DNA from: DAOTTY01 sp964451095
GTDB lineage: Bacteria > Chloroflexota > Anaerolineae > Aggregatilineales > Phototrophicaceae
Reading direction: 5' to 3'
Assembly: GCA_964451095.1 (NCBI GenBank)
Contig: CAYVGI010000005.1
Coordinates: 1-64,000, forward strand
Length of the DNA stretch: 64,000 nucleotides
In this document: positions 1 to 7,887 of the stretch, one piece after another
Position numbering within the stretch: position 1 is the stretch's first letter
Layout: every line of letters begins with the position of its first letter
The notes under the pieces: generated by a model
Seen by the model: only the letters and a program-made list of their open reading frames with translations
Databases searched by the model: none
What the model was told of the DNA's origin: nothing
Program-made: the position numbers and the translations under genes

Positions 1-943
1 AGTCGTGCCAGTACGACCCGTGCAGGCTGATGCCCTCGTCAAAGTACATCACCCACGGCACGGATTGCAGCGCGTAGGCGTTTGGCGCACCGGTGGCACC
101 GCTCATTGGGTCTACGGGCAGGCGTGCCCACACATCGAACAGCCCCTCGCGCGTTTCTGTCAGTGGCAGACCGCTAGCGATGAGCGTGGCGAACACGGGC
201 GTGTCGTCCTCGTAGGCAACCAGCGTCTGCTCGTACAGGTCGACCGACACCCAGCGCCCGCTCACACCTTCGGGGCGCTCAATGCGCTGTACCTTGCTCA
301 CGAACGTCTGCTTCACCCACTCGTTGGGACCGATCATGTACCAGCGCCAGCCCTCGTCATCGTAGGCAGTGGCGAAGATGTTCACAATCTCGTAGCGCTC
401 CAAAAAGCGCCCGTACTCGTTGTCACGCGGACCGCCGGGGTAGCGGGACACAGCAATGCGGCTCATGTCCAGCACAAACGCAAACTCATGCTCTAGCCCG
501 TCGGTAATCTCGTAGCCAACAAAGTTGGACGGCGTGTAGTAGGTGGCGTCGTTGCGGTTCACCCACTGCCCACCCTCAATCTCGATAAACTGGTCGTTGC
601 TCAGGTTGATGCCCGTCACGAAGTTGTACCCTGGCGGGATCTCGCCCACGACATCGCCGCCCGGCGCGGCGTACAGCGGCGTCGAACCCGGTCCCACACG
701 CCAGAAGCTGTACGTGCCCATCGTGGATGTATCCAGCGGTACAGGTTCCAAGTTTGGCGGAACGGGGTAAGCGTCTACCATCAGGCGGCAGCGGGCGCTC
801 AGCTCACCACCGTCGTTATGGGCAGCACACACGGAGGGGTCGTAGCTGAAAATGGGGCTACCCGTAAGTTCCTGTGCAGCAGTAGGCGCGGCAGCGAATG
901 CTACCATCAGCATTGCGCCTAATAACACCAGTCGTCGTGTCAC
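1..943 (-). CDS. Secreted L,D-transpeptidase (YkuD family), 3' end outside the window
   Basis: Predicted peptidoglycan 3-3 cross-linking enzyme acting outside the membrane. The GTG start at 943 is preceded by GGAG with about 9 nt spacing. Residues 1-24 form a signal peptide (hydrophobic core LVLLGAMLMVAF, Ala-rich cleavage region ending TAAQ). An SH3-like stretch follows around residues 60-100. From about residue 210 the YkuD core begins (WVSVDLYEQTLVAYEDDTPV), and the visible part ends in the family motif HGSYWHD at residues 308-314. The catalytic SHGC motif would lie just outside the window, so activity cannot be judged. The fold call is strong because the bWVSVDLxxQ...LVAY and HGxYWH pattern is specific to the family. 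It is transcribed away from the methyltransferase region with its own leader. Confidence 0.85.
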   Translation of the reverse strand, partial: MTRRLVLLGAMLMVAFAAAPTAAQELTGSPIFSYDPSVCAAHNDGGELSARCRLMVDAYPVPPNLEPVPLDTSTMGTYSFWRVGPGSTPLYAAPGGDVVGEIPPGYNFVTGINLSNDQFIEIEGGQWVNRNDATYYTPSNFVGYEITDGLEHEFAFVLDMSRIAVSRYPGGPRDNEYGRFLERYEIVNIFATAYDDEGWRWYMIGPNEWVKQTFVSKVQRIERPEGVSGRWVSVDLYEQTLVAYEDDTPVFATLIASGLPLTETREGLFDVWARLPVDPMSGATGAPNAYALQSVPWVMYFDEGISLHGSYWHD

Positions 944-1064
944 GTTTGTTTTCTCCTATAAATCAGCGTTGGTGAGCACTTAGCAGCGCGACAGCACTAA
1001 CCTGCCGTAGCGCCACATTGTATCGGAGAATAACGCCGTGTCACGGGCAAAGCTGTAGGATCCC

Positions 1065-1955
1065 CTACGCTTTCTCGTCTTTCGTCTTTTCTTTAATCTG
1101 CAAGAATTCTTCGATGAAGCCGCCGCCGTTGGTGGCAACCAGCACACCTGTGAGCTTGTCCACCACGAGTTTTTCCAGCGTGGTAATCAGGTTGAATAGT
1201 TGCTCGCGCATAATCAACATGACCTGATCCCACGAGACATTTTGCGGCAGTTGCGGTTCGCGGGTGTCGCGGATGCTCTCCAGGTATTCCATGATTGGCT
1301 CGACTTCATCGAACACAAACGCGCTGGGCAGGTCGTGCCGGACGACAGCAAAGTAGTGCTGCGCCAACATGCGCGAGCCGTTTTCCAGCGCAAAGCGGTG
1401 GTGGATGCCCGCTGGCACCTTCACATCGCGCGTTACCCCCGGCGGGGAAACCAGCAAGATTGCGCGGCGGAACAGCTCTCGGAACTGGGGCATGGTGGTG
1501 GTGCTGTTTGTCGTCGCCACGAAGATGCCGTTGGGCTTGAGCACGCGCTGTGTCTCGGCAATCACGGCGTCAATATCTGGCGCGAGGTACATGACGTGGT
1601 TTGCCATCACAATGTCAAATGTATCGTCTGGCAGCGGCAGCGCCTCCATACTGCCGCGCAGCAGACGGTTCGGGGCACTGTGCCCCACCAGCATCCCACT
1701 GGAATAGTCCAGCCCGGTGTACTGCACATTGGGGTGATGTTCTTGCAGGTAATCGTAATAGTCGCCCGGTCCGCAGCCCACATCGAGAATGCGCTCGTCC
1801 CCGCGCAGGGTAATGTGTTTCATCACCCATGCCACAAAGTCGATTTGCGGGACGGTATAGGTCTCATGCGTCTCGTGGCGCACACGCCACGCATCGGATG
1901 TCCGGTAGTGCTGACGCAAAATCTTAGCGCTTTCTGGTTTCAGCATGTTGTTCAT
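1065..1955 (-). CDS. Class I SAM-dependent methyltransferase
   Basis: Contains the Rossmann methyltransferase signature. Motif I is ILDVGCGPGDYYDYL, the acidic ribose-binding loop is TGLDYSSGML, motif post-I is PLPDDTFDIVMANHVMY, and RVLKPNGIFVATT closes the core, as in the Methyltransf_11/25 group. The substrate is not predictable. The reading frame is open back to a TTG at 2030 that overlaps the stop of the upstream membrane gene. That extension (about 25 residues) is hydrophobic and unlike a methyltransferase N terminus, so I place the start at the ATG at 1955; the ATG at 1946 is an alternative. It lies about 70 nt after the GT-C-like gene on the same strand and may be co-transcribed with it. 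Confidence 0.85.
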   Translation of the reverse strand: MNNMLKPESAKILRQHYRTSDAWRVRHETHETYTVPQIDFVAWVMKHITLRGDERILDVGCGPGDYYDYLQEHHPNVQYTGLDYSSGMLVGHSAPNRLLRGSMEALPLPDDTFDIVMANHVMYLAPDIDAVIAETQRVLKPNGIFVATTNSTTTMPQFRELFRRAILLVSPPGVTRDVKVPAGIHHRFALENGSRMLAQHYFAVVRHDLPSAFVFDEVEPIMEYLESIRDTREPQLPQNVSWDQVMLIMREQLFNLITTLEKLVVDKLTGVLVATNGGGFIEEFLQIKEKTKDEKA

Positions 1956-2026
1956 TCCCAACGGAGAGGCTATTGGCGCTAGTTTACAATAGGTTAGCAA
2001 ACTGAGGCAAATCCCTAGCGCAACCC

Positions 2027-3946
2027 TCAACGCAAGCGATAGATTTGTGCGCCGTCGGCGTCAAACACGCGCTCAAGGTAGTCCGCGTCTGCCACCGCGC
2101 TTTGCATGTCGATTAAATCGGTAAACGGGCGTCGCCAGCGGAAGTGAGCGGCAAAGCTTGCCGGGTTGCCCACCACCTGCGGCACGATCACATAGTCTAC
2201 CCCGGCGTTTTGCAGCAGCGCAGCATGGGCGGGGTTGGCGGGGTCTTGCCAAAAGGCACGCATGGCAACCTGCTGCGGGGTATCTGCCAGGGGGTCGTCG
2301 TCGCCGCGCTGGAAAAAGGGCTGCGGGCGGTAGTAGATTGCTTGCCGCTCCGCGATCACGGGCACCCAATCCCCTTCCTGCGGACCAGGGAAGTTGAGCA
2401 CTAGCGCGTCCGGCTCTGTGTTTTCACGCAGCCACGTCATTGCTGCAACATCCGCGTGGGAGGTAAACGCCCCGAAAAACGTCACGCGCCCCTTGCTCAG
2501 CGCCAGCAGTTCCCGGTTGAATACGCCCGCCAGCACAATGCCCACCGCCACGAGCGCCAAACCACCATAGGCGAATTTCCGTAGGGGCAAGGCGTGCCAT
2601 GCCCGCGCCCACCGTTGCGCAAATTGCCATGCCGCCGCCAGTGCCAGCCCCCCAAGCAGCACATAGGGGATGATGGGACCGTGCCACGCGATGCTAAACG
2701 GGTAATCGTAGCGCTTGATGGGCGCGACCAACGCCGGGATAACACGATCTAACACGCCAAACGCGGAGAAATCCAATACCAGCAATAGCCAGCCTAGCGC
2801 AAACCATGCCTCTGTGCGGCGCTCGCGCACGCCCAACACCACGCCCACCAGCCCAATCAGCGTAATCACGCCGCCGTGGTAAAGCGTGTGCGGCGGCACG
2901 CCCAGCACCACTCGCCAGTGATAACCGAAGCGCTCGAACGGCGAGGTGATGTCGCTGCCCAGCAGTGGCACCACGCTCAGCAGCCACGGCAGCACGAGCA
3001 CCAGCGCCAGGAACGGCACACCTAGCGCGGCAGTCAGCCAGCGCTGCACAGACGGGCGCGGGTTCGCCAGCGGCATCAGCAGCAGCCAAGCACCAAACCC
3101 CAACGCGATGATGATGGTTGTGTCCGGGTGGACGAGCACCAGTGCCGCCAGATAAATGCTCGCTAACACGACATGGATAGGGGTGAGATTCATCTCGTCC
3201 TCACGCTCGTGATCTCGGTGCGAATGCGGATACACAACCCGGTAGATCATCGTCAGGAACGCGCCGCCGAACACCAGCCCTATAACTGACGTGTAGTGCG
3301 AGTCCATGTAGGCGGTGCCCAGCCCGGTGCCGATGACCGCCGCCAGCACATGCGCCCGTGCCCGTACCACACCGCCCAGCGCGTGCCCAAAGTCGAACAG
3401 CACCATCACTAACAGCACTGCCAGCACCGCCGCCGCCCCGAACTGTGTGCTGTGCAGCGGTGTGCCCAGGCGCTCACTCAGGTAGGCGACTAGCACCGTA
3501 AACCCCGGCGCATAGAGGTAGTCAATCTCCGGTTGGTAGGGCGCGAGGGTGGTCAGGTTGCCGCCTAGCCGAGCGGTCAGTGCCAGGTAGCCGAACCCCT
3601 GTGCGTCGGTGTCTAGCGGGACGGGCAGCACCAGCGCCGGGGCAGCAAACGCGAGCGCTACCACACCTAAAAGCGCCCAATCCAGGGGGGCGTAGCGGGT
3701 AACCAGGTTGCTGCTGCGATAGGCGAAAAAACCCGCTCCGACGAGCAGTACCAGCGCCGCCGCATCGCCAAGCGGTGCCTGCCAGCCAAATGGCATCGCC
3801 ACCGCCAGCACAGCAATCAGCCACAGTGCCAGCGCCAGCGCACCCGCGAGACCCAATGGCAGCCCCGGCACTGCGCGGCTGAGCAGGAAACTGCCCGCGA
3901 GCACGGCAAAACCCATCACAACGATGACAAGTAACGTTGTGGTCAT
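2027..3946 (-). CDS. Large polytopic membrane protein, GT-C glycosyltransferase-like
   Basis: A 639-residue protein with roughly a dozen hydrophobic segments. After the first four comes an extracytoplasmic loop rich in Asp (PLDTDAQGFGYLALTA, about residue 110-125, then YQPEIDYLYAPGF). This resembles the acidic first loop of GT-C polyprenyl-phosphate-dependent glycosyltransferases. The C-terminal soluble part (from about residue 490, with the segment MTWLRENTEPDALVLNFPGP) looks like the periplasmic domain seen in that group. The sugar donor and acceptor are unknown. It starts at an ATG after AGTAGGG. The downstream methyltransferase on the same strand could modify the same glycan, but this is only suggested by position. 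Low-similarity membrane families can mimic this layout, so the GT-C call is tentative. Confidence 0.55.
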   Translation of the reverse strand: MTTTLLVIVVMGFAVLAGSFLLSRAVPGLPLGLAGALALALWLIAVLAVAMPFGWQAPLGDAAALVLLVGAGFFAYRSSNLVTRYAPLDWALLGVVALAFAAPALVLPVPLDTDAQGFGYLALTARLGGNLTTLAPYQPEIDYLYAPGFTVLVAYLSERLGTPLHSTQFGAAAVLAVLLVMVLFDFGHALGGVVRARAHVLAAVIGTGLGTAYMDSHYTSVIGLVFGGAFLTMIYRVVYPHSHRDHEREDEMNLTPIHVVLASIYLAALVLVHPDTTIIIALGFGAWLLLMPLANPRPSVQRWLTAALGVPFLALVLVLPWLLSVVPLLGSDITSPFERFGYHWRVVLGVPPHTLYHGGVITLIGLVGVVLGVRERRTEAWFALGWLLLVLDFSAFGVLDRVIPALVAPIKRYDYPFSIAWHGPIIPYVLLGGLALAAAWQFAQRWARAWHALPLRKFAYGGLALVAVGIVLAGVFNRELLALSKGRVTFFGAFTSHADVAAMTWLRENTEPDALVLNFPGPQEGDWVPVIAERQAIYYRPQPFFQRGDDDPLADTPQQVAMRAFWQDPANPAHAALLQNAGVDYVIVPQVVGNPASFAAHFRWRRPFTDLIDMQSAVADADYLERVFDADGAQIYRLR

Positions 3947-4112
3947 CTTAGCGCCCTACTTCTGTTAAAGTTACTGCACATTACATTTATCATGTTCTCA
4001 TCCGCGTTTGTTAGGTAATTTTCGCCACGTGGTTAACTTTGGGGCAATTTTGTGTTAATGTAAAAATGGTAATGTTTTGTCAAGACAATGTGATGTAGGA
4101 GATGCGTACACC

Positions 4113-4343
4113 ATGAACAACTCCTCCAACCCCAAAGATAACGACAACAAGGCCCGCAGCGTCGCATTGGTTCGCTACGGGCTTGCTATTTTACTGACTG
4201 CTTTCCTGTTTCGGGAAGTCGTTTACATGACGAGCACACCCTACCCGATGTGGCTGATGCTGGTGCTCTTCGTCAGCGTGCTCGCGCTGTTGGTGCCCTA
4301 CGAGCGGCTGCTAGGCGGCGTTGCCGATAGCTGGGTCGAGTAG
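4113..4343 (+). CDS. Small two-helix membrane protein of unknown function
   Basis: A 76-residue protein starting at the ATG behind GTAGGAG. A longer frame from 4077 lacks a ribosome site and is not preferred. The N terminus is polar and Asn/Lys-rich (MNNSSNPKDNDNKARS). Two hydrophobic segments follow, YGLAILLTAFLF and MWLMLVLFVSVLALLV, with a short loop between. No family is recognised. Its last 33 bases overlap the end of the ABA4-like gene on the opposite strand. A possible promoter lies upstream (TTGGGG at 4039, 16 nt, TAAAAA at 4061). Confidence 0.6.
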   Translation: MNNSSNPKDNDNKARSVALVRYGLAILLTAFLFREVVYMTSTPYPMWLMLVLFVSVLALLVPYERLLGGVADSWVE

Positions 4344-4781
4344 CGCCGTGGCGGGTTCCCGGCGGACTGCCGCAAACACCGCCCGCACCACCAGGTAAAT
4401 TACATAGCCAACCGGTCCGACCATCAGCACGAATACGAGTGTGGGTGCGACGATGAGCCAGGGGATGTTCATCTCTCGGCTGTTGAGGTACACCCAGCGC
4501 CCGACCAGCAGGTCGAACGCGAGGAAGTGCGCCCACGCGATGGTCGCGCCTTCGGGTGTGCCTAGCAGCGCCGCGATACTCTCTATGGTTGGGTTACTCA
4601 CTTCTGCGAAGATTGTGACCATCTGCGGCACCACCAGCACCACGTACACCAGTGCAGGTACGATTGCGACATAGGGCGAGCGCATGACGCGCTCTGTGCC
4701 GCGCCACCACCCACCGAGGATCATCAACAGCCAGAACGGAATAGCAAGGTTGGTCAAGTCGAACAGCGTTTCCAGGGTCAT
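4311..4781 (-). CDS. ABA4-like (DUF4281) membrane protein
   Basis: A 156-residue, four-helix membrane protein. It shows the hallmarks of the ABA4-like family: LFDLTNLAIPFWLLMIL at the N terminus and the conserved block HFLAFDLLVGRWVYLNSR near the middle, followed by a VGPVGYVIYLVVR helix. In plants ABA4 is needed for neoxanthin synthesis; bacterial members have no proven role, although some occur near carotenoid genes. The start at 4781 follows AAGGAG; upstream in-frame methionines have no ribosome site. The next gene on this strand (5281-6273) is also polytopic, but a plus-strand gene lies between the two. No carotenoid gene is visible in the window. Confidence 0.7.
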   Translation of the reverse strand: MTLETLFDLTNLAIPFWLLMILGGWWRGTERVMRSPYVAIVPALVYVVLVVPQMVTIFAEVSNPTIESIAALLGTPEGATIAWAHFLAFDLLVGRWVYLNSREMNIPWLIVAPTLVFVLMVGPVGYVIYLVVRAVFAAVRREPATALLDPAIGNAA

Positions 4782-4882
4782 GGGGTTTGCTCCTTTTGTG
4801 TAGATCGTAAATTTTGATTGAACCACTTTGCAGTGCTGAATACACTTGATATGGTTGTTTCCAATTCTGTGAGATCGTTATC

Positions 4883-5272
4883 GTGCCTATTTCGATAGAA
4901 TTCACACCACCCAAAATCTACATCTTTCATTGGTCTGGCATTGTGCGCCCGGCAGATGCGTTAGCCGCACAACAAGCAGCTATTGAGCACGCCGCCGCCC
5001 ACTCAATTGAGCGACAAATCCAAGTTATCGACATGCGCGAGTTGCAGTTCATTTCGTGGAACGTGGACGCCTTTCGCGATATTGTCTTGCTGAACCAGAA
5101 CGTGCAGGCAATGTACCTGGTGCGCCCGCCGCGCTACTTGCAAATGGGTGCCCACGCCCTCACGCCCTTTGTGCGTGGCATGGCGCTTCGTGTTCACCGC
5201 AGCTACGAGCAGGCACTGGAAACAGCGCTTGAAGAGGCGGCAGACACCGCCCCGTCCCCGCAAGCGCACTAA
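4883..5272 (+). CDS. Small soluble hypothetical protein, STAS/SpoIIAA-like pattern
   Basis: A 129-residue protein from a GTG start. The alternation of short beta strands and helices (IYIFHWSGIVRPADAL, then QIQVIDMRELQFISW, then AMYLVRPPRYLQMGAHAL) resembles small single-domain STAS or SpoIIAA-like proteins that sit alone in many bacteria. I do not recognise a catalytic motif. The last 15 residues are low complexity. It is convergent with the polytopic membrane gene that ends 9 nt further on. There is no clear Shine-Dalgarno site before the GTG, so the exact start is uncertain. Confidence 0.5.
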   Translation: MPISIEFTPPKIYIFHWSGIVRPADALAAQQAAIEHAAAHSIERQIQVIDMRELQFISWNVDAFRDIVLLNQNVQAMYLVRPPRYLQMGAHALTPFVRGMALRVHRSYEQALETALEEAADTAPSPQAH

Positions 5273-5280
5273 TCGGCGCG

Positions 5281-6273
5281 TTATGCGGCAGCGGTGGTTC
5301 GGTTGTTGCGCAGCAGCGTGATTCCGAACCAGCCCAAGGTGAGTGCCACTAGCCCGGCAAACGCTGCCAGCGTCAGCCCGTCTGGCTGAACAATCGACTG
5401 CCCGCGCAATGCTTGCCACGTTACCAGTGCGACCAACCCGCCATAGCCTGCAAACGCACCCCACACGAGTGACAAGCGTGTGCCCTGCCCCCACCCAAAG
5501 CGCGGCGCTAGCGCCATTACTGCCCAGCCAAGCAGCAGCATAAACTGCGCCCCGTGGATGCCCACAAAGTGCGCGATGCGCAGGTCGCCGTAGTTCACAC
5601 TCCAGCCCAGGAAGGGCAGTCCTTCGCCGCCGTCTGGTGCGCCGACGGTGTGAGCCCCCACGAATGCCGGCATGTTGCCTGTTTCTATCACAGCGGTTTG
5701 CTCCGGCGTCGGACTCGTCATCAGGTAGCCCAGCCCAAAGCCCACCAACATCAACACCATGCCCAGGCGCATTGCCCAGGCATAAGTGGGGTTGTTCAGC
5801 TTGGTGAGCACCAAAAACACCCCGCCAATGATGCTGACGATGTAGAAGATCAAGATGGTGGTTGCCATCGTCGTGTACAGCGTGGCGTTAAGCTGTGTGG
5901 TGAAGTTAAAGTGCATTCGCTCTGCGCGTGCCGCCTGCACAATCAGCAGCACCAGCTCAAGCAGGATGATGGCGGCGGTGCTGTGCAGCACAAACCCCTT
6001 TATGCGCGGGCGCTGCAAATAGCTAAACATCCACAGCATCGTCGGCGCATAGAACATGAACGATAGCGAGAACTTTGCCGTCTTCGTCCACGTACTCTGG
6101 TTGAGCACCATGCGCGGGTCACTCGCCATCCCGATGAAGGCGACAACCAGCGACACAATGCTGGCGAAAAACAAAACGGTCATGGTGCGGTTCTGGTGCC
6201 ATGCCCAGCGGACTGCTGCTTGTGCCCCAGATGCGACGGAAAACGGTTGTGGGTTGGTGGTGAGTGCAGTCAT
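5281..6273 (-). CDS. Polytopic membrane protein with DLRIAHFVGIHGAQ motif
   Basis: A 330-residue protein with about eight hydrophobic segments. The most conserved-looking part is NYGDLRIAHFVGIHGAQFMLLLGW (about residues 227-250), where two histidines sit inside or at the edge of a helix. This block recurs in uncharacterised bacterial membrane proteins, and paired helix histidines could bind heme or metal, which is only a possibility. The start at 6273 follows AGAAGGAAG. The upstream intergenic region is AT-rich and contains TATAAC on this strand. The function is not assigned. Confidence 0.55.
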   Translation of the reverse strand: MTALTTNPQPFSVASGAQAAVRWAWHQNRTMTVLFFASIVSLVVAFIGMASDPRMVLNQSTWTKTAKFSLSFMFYAPTMLWMFSYLQRPRIKGFVLHSTAAIILLELVLLIVQAARAERMHFNFTTQLNATLYTTMATTILIFYIVSIIGGVFLVLTKLNNPTYAWAMRLGMVLMLVGFGLGYLMTSPTPEQTAVIETGNMPAFVGAHTVGAPDGGEGLPFLGWSVNYGDLRIAHFVGIHGAQFMLLLGWAVMALAPRFGWGQGTRLSLVWGAFAGYGGLVALVTWQALRGQSIVQPDGLTLAAFAGLVALTLGWFGITLLRNNRTTAAA

Positions 6274-6657
6274 GCGATGCTTCCTTCTTGTGGTTTACAC
6301 AACGTTAATTAATTGACTGTTATACACTCACTGTACGGTGTTCAGTATATTGAGTTTCGCACCGCGTCGCAACACGGCAATTTTTTACAACATTTTTATA
6401 AGCCCTTTCTTTTGCGCTACCACACCCTAGGGTGATGGCACAAAACCCCCAAACAGTTCACTAAAAATCATAAGAGATGAAAACGGCGTAGGAGCGCAGC
6501 ATGCCGCGTCCCTACCAACACAATTTGTCCCACTACGACGCTAAGTAACCCTTTCATGCGTCTGCCCCAGACCTTGCCTGATCGCGCCTTTATACACGCG
6601 GTACCGCATGGCACACTAACGTACAGTATCCACGCCAGCACTACCGCCGGAGACCTC
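6274..6657. other. Divergent intergenic region with a perfect 12-bp palindrome
   Basis: About 380 bases with no convincing gene. The part next to 6300-6440 is AT-rich and probably carries the promoter of the minus-strand membrane gene. Two symmetric elements are visible: the near-palindrome CACTGTACGGTG around 6330, and the perfect palindrome CACCCTAGGGTG at 6423-6434. Between about 6487 and 6515 an imperfect inverted repeat (GTAGGAGCGC against GCGTCCCTAC) can fold. An open frame from 6556 runs into the downstream gene but has no ribosome site. Confidence 0.5.
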
Positions 6658-7380
6658 ATGCGCAAGCCTAGCGATTACTTTGATCTGTCTACGACTGCCC
6701 ACGCCGCGCTGTTTGGCAACGCGACCTACGTTTGGGAGGCGCTAACGCAAATCCGCGAGTACATCATGGAGCGGCTGTCGACGGATATGCCGCCCAACGG
6801 GCACCAACTTGACGTCCATCCGTCCGTGGTCATCGGGGATAACGTGCACATCGGTGCAGGCACAACCATTGCCCCAAGTGTGTACATTGAGGGTCCGGCG
6901 CTCATCGGTGCTAACTGCCAAATTCGCCATGGTGCCTACGTCCGGGCAGATACGGTGCTGGGCGACGGTGGGAGTATCGGTCACGCGACGGAGACCAAAA
7001 ACGCGGTCATGCTGGAAGGGGCAGCAGCACCGCACTTCGCTTATGTGGGCGACAGCTTGCTAGGGCAGCGCGTGAACCTGGGTGCGGGCACCAAACTAAG
7101 CAACTTCCCGATGAACGCGGACAAAGACCCGGTTACAGGCAAGCGCCCTACCATCCACTTGGACTATGAGGGGGAGCGCATCGACACGGGCATTGTGAAG
7201 ATCGGGGCGATATTGGGCGATGGCGTGAACACCGGCTGCAACGTCGTGACCAACCCCGGCGTGTTAGTGGGACCGGGCACGATTGTGTACACGCTGGCGA
7301 TGCTGCGTAAGGGCATTTACCCTGGCAACAGCATCATTAAGCTGCGTCAAACGCAGGAGATTGTTGAACTGCGCGGGTAG
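6658..7380 (+). CDS. Left-handed beta-helix sugar-phosphate nucleotidylyltransferase/acyltransferase-like protein
   Basis: A 240-residue protein composed mostly of hexapeptide repeats (VVIGDNVHIGAGTTIAPSVYIEGPALIG, AYVRADTVLGDG, GAILGDGVNTGCNVVTNPGVLVGPGTI), like the C-terminal half of GlmU or of G1P thymidylyltransferases. The N-terminal nucleotidyltransferase domain is absent; only about 45 residues precede the helix (MRKPSDYFDLSTTAHAALF). The conserved GAGTKLSNF segment and the LDYEGERIDTG stretch match LbetaH proteins annotated as UDP-GlcNAc pyrophosphorylase-related. It may therefore be an acetyltransferase or a stand-alone regulatory LbH domain. The ATG at 6658 follows CCGGAGACC; 34 residues upstream in frame are not preferred. 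It is convergent with the MazG-like gene; a weak CAGGGC/GCCCTG hairpin lies between them at 7421-7446. Confidence 0.75.
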   Translation: MRKPSDYFDLSTTAHAALFGNATYVWEALTQIREYIMERLSTDMPPNGHQLDVHPSVVIGDNVHIGAGTTIAPSVYIEGPALIGANCQIRHGAYVRADTVLGDGGSIGHATETKNAVMLEGAAAPHFAYVGDSLLGQRVNLGAGTKLSNFPMNADKDPVTGKRPTIHLDYEGERIDTGIVKIGAILGDGVNTGCNVVTNPGVLVGPGTIVYTLAMLRKGIYPGNSIIKLRQTQEIVELRG

Positions 7381-7459
7381 CGCCGACGGCGGGCGGGTTG
7401 TGTTGTGGGCGGGTCAAACGCAGGGCACGAGTCATCCCGCGCCCTGGGGACGCTCATGG

Positions 7460-7804
7460 TTAGCGGATGCGGGCGATTTTGCCGGCGGCATCCACGGCGT
7501 GTGTGTTATGGTTTTTGGCGTTGTTCTTTTCAATAACAGCGTAAATCTGCTCTACCAGCTTCTCTGGCGGCACACCTGCTGCTTCGCACAGCCCGATGAC
7601 CGTGACGATCACGTCTGCTGCCTCTTCTGCGATGTGTTGCACATCGTGGTCATCGTGCGCCGCCTCAATGAACTCGTCCACCTCTTCCTGGAAAACGAGC
7701 GTTGCAGCCTCTAGCTGGGGGGTGACGCCGAAACGCTCGTAAAATGCCAGGGTGGAGCGGATTAAATCGCGCAGGGGATCGGTTTGCAGGGTTTCGTAGC
7801 TCAC
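7460..7804 (-). CDS. MazG-like nucleotide pyrophosphohydrolase
   Basis: A 114-residue all-alpha NTP pyrophosphatase domain. The metal-binding signature is visible as FQEEVDEFIEA (about residues 38-48), then HIAEEAADVIVTV (about 57-69), which gives the EExxE...ExxD layout of the MazG/PRA-PH superfamily. Such enzymes hydrolyse NTPs or phosphoribosyl-ATP to the monophosphate and pyrophosphate. The sequence after the second motif (VIEKNNAKN) matches the typical KN-rich helix. It is divergent from the lacI-like gene and shares its 83-nt control region. No his genes are nearby, so a house-cleaning role is more likely than histidine synthesis. Confidence 0.8.
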   Translation of the reverse strand: MSYETLQTDPLRDLIRSTLAFYERFGVTPQLEAATLVFQEEVDEFIEAAHDDHDVQHIAEEAADVIVTVIGLCEAAGVPPEKLVEQIYAVIEKNNAKNHNTHAVDAAGKIARIR

Positions 7805-7887
7805 AGTAAACCTCCTTCAATTGGTGTTTTGTTGGCATCGCGCCGTATAATCAAACAATACTGAACACACACTCAGGATCAACCCCG

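Noticed and set aside
5..496. Plus-strand open frame of 163 codons at the window start
   Set aside because: It lies opposite the L,D-transpeptidase with signal peptide and YkuD motifs; no ribosome site.
1200..1982. 260-codon plus-strand open frame
   Set aside because: Antisense to the methyltransferase, whose motifs are clear; composition is shadow-like.
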